From Streblospio benedicti (taxonomy: Eukaryota; Annelida; Polychaeta; Spionida; Spionidae), in NCBI GenBank assembly GCA_019095985.1, contig CM032663.1, forward strand, positions 21,566,458 through 21,630,457: DNA of 64,000 nt, read 5' to 3'. The number at the start of each line of letters is the position of its first letter. The stretch's first letter is position 1. Both the position numbers and the translations under genes were made by a program. Under the pieces are notes generated by a model. The model ran no database searches. It worked only from the letters and a program-made list of their open reading frames with translations, and was not told the DNA's origin. This document shows, piece by piece, positions 61,401 through 64,000 of this stretch.

Positions 61401-63677
61401 CTTTTACATTTGTTTTTTGTAAAAAAAGAATTTTTTCATAATTGATTATAGAATATTAATTTATCTAATATCTGGGGCGTTTTCTTTTTAAATTTATAGC
61501 TGCAGTAGTGTTTCTATTTCCTTACGGAGTATTTTACCTCTATCATTGAAATGTTATTCAATGGAACACAATATACATTCTATACATAGCTTGGAACATT
61601 TTTTGTTTGTAAAAATAATTTTGTTGTTCATCAACAGCTTCCTATTCATATCAATATAGCATAACTGTCATGGTTTTCAGGAAAACCTGCTCCGAGCATT
61701 GAGCAAATATATTGACAACCGGTCCGAAACAAGCGACTCATTTGTTGTCAATTTAGAAGGCACCAGTATAACGAAAGACAAAGTACAAAGTGTAAGTTAT
61801 TGCCTAACATTCAGATTCATATGTCCATAGACTTCTCATAGATATTTTATACCCAAGACCCGATTGGGTTGGTTAAGACTATACACACGAGGTCTGTAGG
61901 TTATGAACTCAACTCAGAATTCAGCCAAAAATTCAGTCAAAATGCGTAAGTTTTTGAACGAATGACGTACATCATGTTCAGATAACTACATCACACGTAT
62001 GTTGATAAATGTGGTCGCTGCACCTACTGTACTCAATCATGGATAATAACGTGAAGATTAGACATCCAGGTTAAATCATATATACATAATATTTAGTCTA
62101 TACAACTGGATATACATACAATGAAACGGCCTGCATATTGTAGATCATAGTATAATGAAAGACTTCTCATTCATAACTATTTTATTTACTATGGAAGTAT
62201 GTCATTCGCCTTTTTTATTATTTATCCCATACCTGCATAGTGACCTCCTTTTTGACAGCAATATCACTGTATGAAACCCGTGATCAAGTGTAGGTAATTT
62301 AGATTTATGGTGTACAAAGCTGTTAAGTTTGATGCAATGACGAGGGTTGATTATATGTGTAACAGTGCTTACTATGCTTATATTTTACTGATTTGAGTTG
62401 TTGTTAGGCAATTGCATGCAAGACTAGCTTAAACCCATGGGGACGAAAAATTGATAACAGGCTCAAGTTTCATGCTGTGTTCTGAAATAAACACCACCCG
62501 GCCCTCACCCACTATTCATCTTGCATAGCTCAGGTCTACAGCATCCACACTGTCTTGATCACACACCCACACCATCGCCTGAGATTACCCACCACTGTTC
62601 TAACACAGTAGCCTACTACCCATTTTGACAGTTTGTTTGTTTTGTTTTGTTTTTTTTTTGTTGTTTTTTGTGTGATATGGTCTTATAGGATATGTCTTAA
62701 ATCTTTTTGCACATGAACCAGACATAACACGAGGGGTTTGGGTCTTAAGCATATGCTTATATATACATTTTAGGATATATATACAAGAACAAAAGATTTT
62801 TAAGTGTTCAAATTTAAAACCATCAACTGTTTAAAAATCCTAATTCAATATAGTTTTGTTTATTTCCTCTTGATATTGAACATTCACATTGATTTAGTAA
62901 GATTAAGACAAAGGGGAATTAAACAAAAATATAATGAAATATGTGTCCATACTTTTTGTATGTGATTAGTAATAGTTTAAAAAGCAATTTCATGAATATC
63001 TTTTAATGTAATGATGTAAAAATTTCTTACTGAAAAATTGTAAAGAATAATAGCCAGTCAGCTATGCTCCTTACTTTGGTTTATTGCGAAAGTATTCACA
63101 GTTATCGTATTATCCTTTCAGCTCAACAAGAAGCCCATTGTGTTTGTCGAGGTAGAAGAAGGCTACATCGAAACGTATCTTCCTGGAAGTCCTAAAAATT
63201 TCATCCCTAGCAAAGGTTCTACACAATATAGAGCAGTGTGCTCATTGGAGAACGAAATCTGTCTATTTCCCCAGGACACAAGTATAGAGGTGTGCAGTAG
63301 AATAGCAGCAATTATGGTGAACTGTAGGTCATAGTGATTATCAAAATTAAATCATTTGAATTTATGCAGAAAAAGGATAATATGTTTAATGCTTTCTTCA
63401 GTGGTTGTGAATCTTCGTGTGGTTGTCTTTCCTTGTGAAGTTTACTTCTACAGTCGAATCTATCTCAGAGTGCAAGTGTTTATTATATTTATACTGGTAT
63501 AGGTTATTGCAATCTGATTGAAATGTTGCTATTGTTATTATTAAAGTCTATAAGTAATATGTCACATTAAACTTGAGATTTCGTATAAAGCTTGATGTCT
63601 AATTATAGATTATGTTCATTTTATTTTTTTCATAGCTGTTCAAAGAAAGGTTCAAAAAGAGTCGAAAAAGAATTTAA
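49482..63677 (+). CDS. Adenylate-kinase-like protein, N-terminally acylated, with altered P-loop
   Basis: Exons: 49482-49623, 54599-54759, 58836-59015, 59270-59422, 59705-59894, 61245-61336, 61681-61791, 63122-63289 and probably 63636-63677. Junctions are GT-AG and in frame, giving about 412 aa. MGCGGSKD is a textbook N-myristoylation start with a palmitoylatable Cys. [17 protein letters not shown] at about 42-58 is an adenylate-kinase P-loop, but the usual GSGKGT reads [22 protein letters not shown] corresponds to the NMP-binding start (usually .STGDLLR.E). Residues after about 220 show no family I can name. It could be a membrane-bound pseudokinase or an unusual NMP kinase. AK5 and related proteins are the nearest relatives I recall. 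The 3' end is ambiguous: reading on at 63289 gives a stop at 63334, whereas the GTGTGC donor joins to [19 protein letters not shown] lies at 63788. Confidence 0.8.
51735..51795. repeat. Dispersed repeat piece, copy 2
   Basis: GGTTTCACGCCTTTCCCATT onward to TCCGATGTTCATGGTATAA is the near-exact reverse complement of 42495-42560. The extent beyond the shared block is unclear. Confidence 0.65.
54180..54530. repeat. Dispersed repeat, copy 1 (recurs at 62420-62640)
   Basis: CTGTGGGGATGAAAAATCAA, the CAAACACC block and TAGCATCCACACTGTCCTGA recur in the same order in intron 7 of the same gene at 62420-62640. The right half is C-rich (CACCCACC-type). Both copies lie in the sense direction. Confidence 0.65.
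55911..56150 (+). mobile_element. Probable tRNA-derived SINE
   Basis: TATGGCTGAATGGATAGGGA resembles a pol III A box (TGGC..A.TGG). About 40 bp on, GTAGGTTGGAGACCTAG resembles a B box with one key change. CTCATAA sits where an anticodon loop would be. The body ends indistinctly; GGTCTGGTGCGAATGACAA at 55829 and GGCCTGGTGTGAATGTTAA at 56161 bracket the area as related words. Confidence 0.45.
56185..56680. repeat. Dispersed repeat of about 500 bp, copy B
   Basis: Shares ordered blocks with 29505-30010: GCATTCTGAAAGTTTCTTTC, CAATTTAAATACC, TGTCAACCGAATGAT, GTCAGACG and TTGCAATGG...TTAGAGAACAAATAT. Both copies are in the same orientation relative to the window. Confidence 0.65.
57361..57538. repeat. 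Palindromic element, about 175 bp
   Basis: AATGGTCTGTTTTAGTGTGG on the left mirrors CACTTACACAGACCATT on the right. The mirror continues inward through GATAACACTAGC and AAGCCTGCTCG, and outward through GGAGATTATAAGG and CTTCTTATCTCC. Left and right arms have diverged by scattered substitutions. Confidence 0.8.
57725..57960 (+). repeat. Mollusc-type repeat with TAGCTCAC...GTGAGCT hairpin
   Basis: TTAGCTCACTTGCTGTGAAA pairs with CAGCGTGTGAGCT, followed by TTTTGTGATCACC and the CGTCCATCGTCCGTCCGTC run. I know this combination from bivalve and gastropod genomes. Downstream, CATAATGCAAACTGCAT-like words recur four times. Confidence 0.6.
58034..58140. mobile_element. 107-bp MITE with perfect TIRs and TA target site
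   Basis: TGGCTATGTCTACACGAGGA plus GGCTA on the left is exactly mirrored by the right end TCCTCGTGTAGACATAGCCA. TA flanks both ends (58032-58033, 58141-58142). The identity of the arms suggests recent movement. The interior is about 55 bp. Confidence 0.9.
58364..58469. repeat. (TA)n microsatellite
   Basis: About 45 uninterrupted TA units after a short TATATATTGT lead. The isoleucine/tyrosine open frame across it is an artefact. Confidence 0.95.
60263..60450. mobile_element. hAT-type MITE, 188 bp, perfect 8-bp target duplication
   Basis: The ends CAGGGTATGAAA and TTTCATACCCTG are inverted. GATTAAGT flanks both sides (60255-60262, 60451-60458), the 8-bp duplication expected for hAT elements. 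The interior has mirrored GGGCCAGCAACT and CCAGCCGGCCCG. A degraded relative lies at 35009-35205. Inside intron 5 of the kinase-like gene. Confidence 0.93.
62420..62640. repeat. Dispersed repeat, copy 2
   Basis: CCATGGGGACGAAAAATTGA, AAACACCACCC and ACAGCATCCACACTGTCTTG align with 54180-54530. Followed by a TTTTG-rich run at 62635-62670. Confidence 0.65.
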
Positions 63678-64000
63678 TCGATTTATTAATATTTCTGTGC
63701 TTCGACCTCTTGGTCCTTTAAAATTTGATAAGGACCAAAAAATCAAAACACTTTTTCAAACAGCTACAAAGAACAGCTAAAAATGAAAATAAAATAAATA
63801 TAATTTATGATTATTAAAGTTGTTCTAATGATACATGAAAATGTCATTGTGAATAGGAAGTTTGAATAGACAGTTACTTTTTTCTCTCAGAATGATCACA
63901 AACCAAATAATACTCATAGGAAACAATATTTTTATGAACACAAACCTGTCTACTTAAACCTAAAATAAAGATATGCATTAGTTCTTATGTCAAGCTGTAT
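63678..64000 (+). other. 3' end of the adenylate-kinase-like transcript and flank
   Basis: Overlapping AATAAA signals at 63788-63793 and 63793-63798 close the likely 3' UTR. An alternative reading of the last exon, after an AG|GTCATAG donor at 63327, stays open to a TAA at 63778-63780. Nothing else is recognised to the window end. Confidence 0.5.

Overview
The window is AT-rich nuclear DNA from an animal, most likely a mollusc or another lophotrochozoan. The evidence is five well-supported host genes of animal families, four of them (ARF6, DNAAF1, ATP6V1C, and an adenylate-kinase-like gene) split by GT-AG introns, together with dense small DNA transposons, SINEs and LINE pieces. A repeat near 57.7 kb opens with a TAGCTCAC hairpin and runs into CGTCCGTCCGTCAACAATT; I know this combination mainly from bivalve and gastropod genomes. 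The species assignment is inference.

Layout. 1-5.3 kb: repeats, one orphan exon that reads like a G-protein gamma subunit, and a fossil DIRS-type fragment. 5.3-7 kb (+): a protein with three dsRNA-binding domains and an RGG tail (ILF3/ADARB-like), with a single-base frame break in the first domain and a 19-bp perfect hairpin over its probable splice acceptor. 12-13.5 kb (-): intronless N-acetylglucosamine-6-sulfatase (GNS). 16.1-18.5 kb (-): ARF6 in four coding exons, 175 aa. 18.9-25.1 kb: transposons, a C-rich stretch and a minisatellite, with no certain gene. 26.0-33.4 kb (+): DNAAF1/LRRC50, which I could join into 12 in-frame coding exons (635 aa). 33.8-35.2 kb: transposons. 36.9-42.9 kb (-): V-ATPase subunit C (ATP6V1C), 12 coding exons, including a 63-nt Ser-rich exon that looks like an optional cassette. 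43-48.7 kb: LINE pieces, a tRNA-derived SINE, two large palindromes and a CR1/Jockey-like LINE. 49.5-63.7 kb (+): an adenylate-kinase-like gene with an MGCGGSK acylation motif and an altered P-loop, with introns of up to 5 kb full of repeats.

The genes do not form one pathway. They are housekeeping or ciliary genes in an ordinary metazoan arrangement: RNA binding, lysosomal sulfatase, small GTPase, axonemal dynein assembly, proton pump, and nucleotide-kinase fold. GNS, the V-ATPase and ARF6 all touch the endolysosomal system, but nothing shows co-regulation beyond a TCACGTGA box upstream of ATP6V1C.

The most interesting observations are the acceptor hairpin of the dsRNA-binding gene, the V-ATPase cassette exon, the P-loop-altered acylated kinase-like protein, and a set of small transposons with matching 6-bp target duplications. 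All joins were made by eye from reading frame, splice signals and remembered family sequences; no alignment or database search was run.
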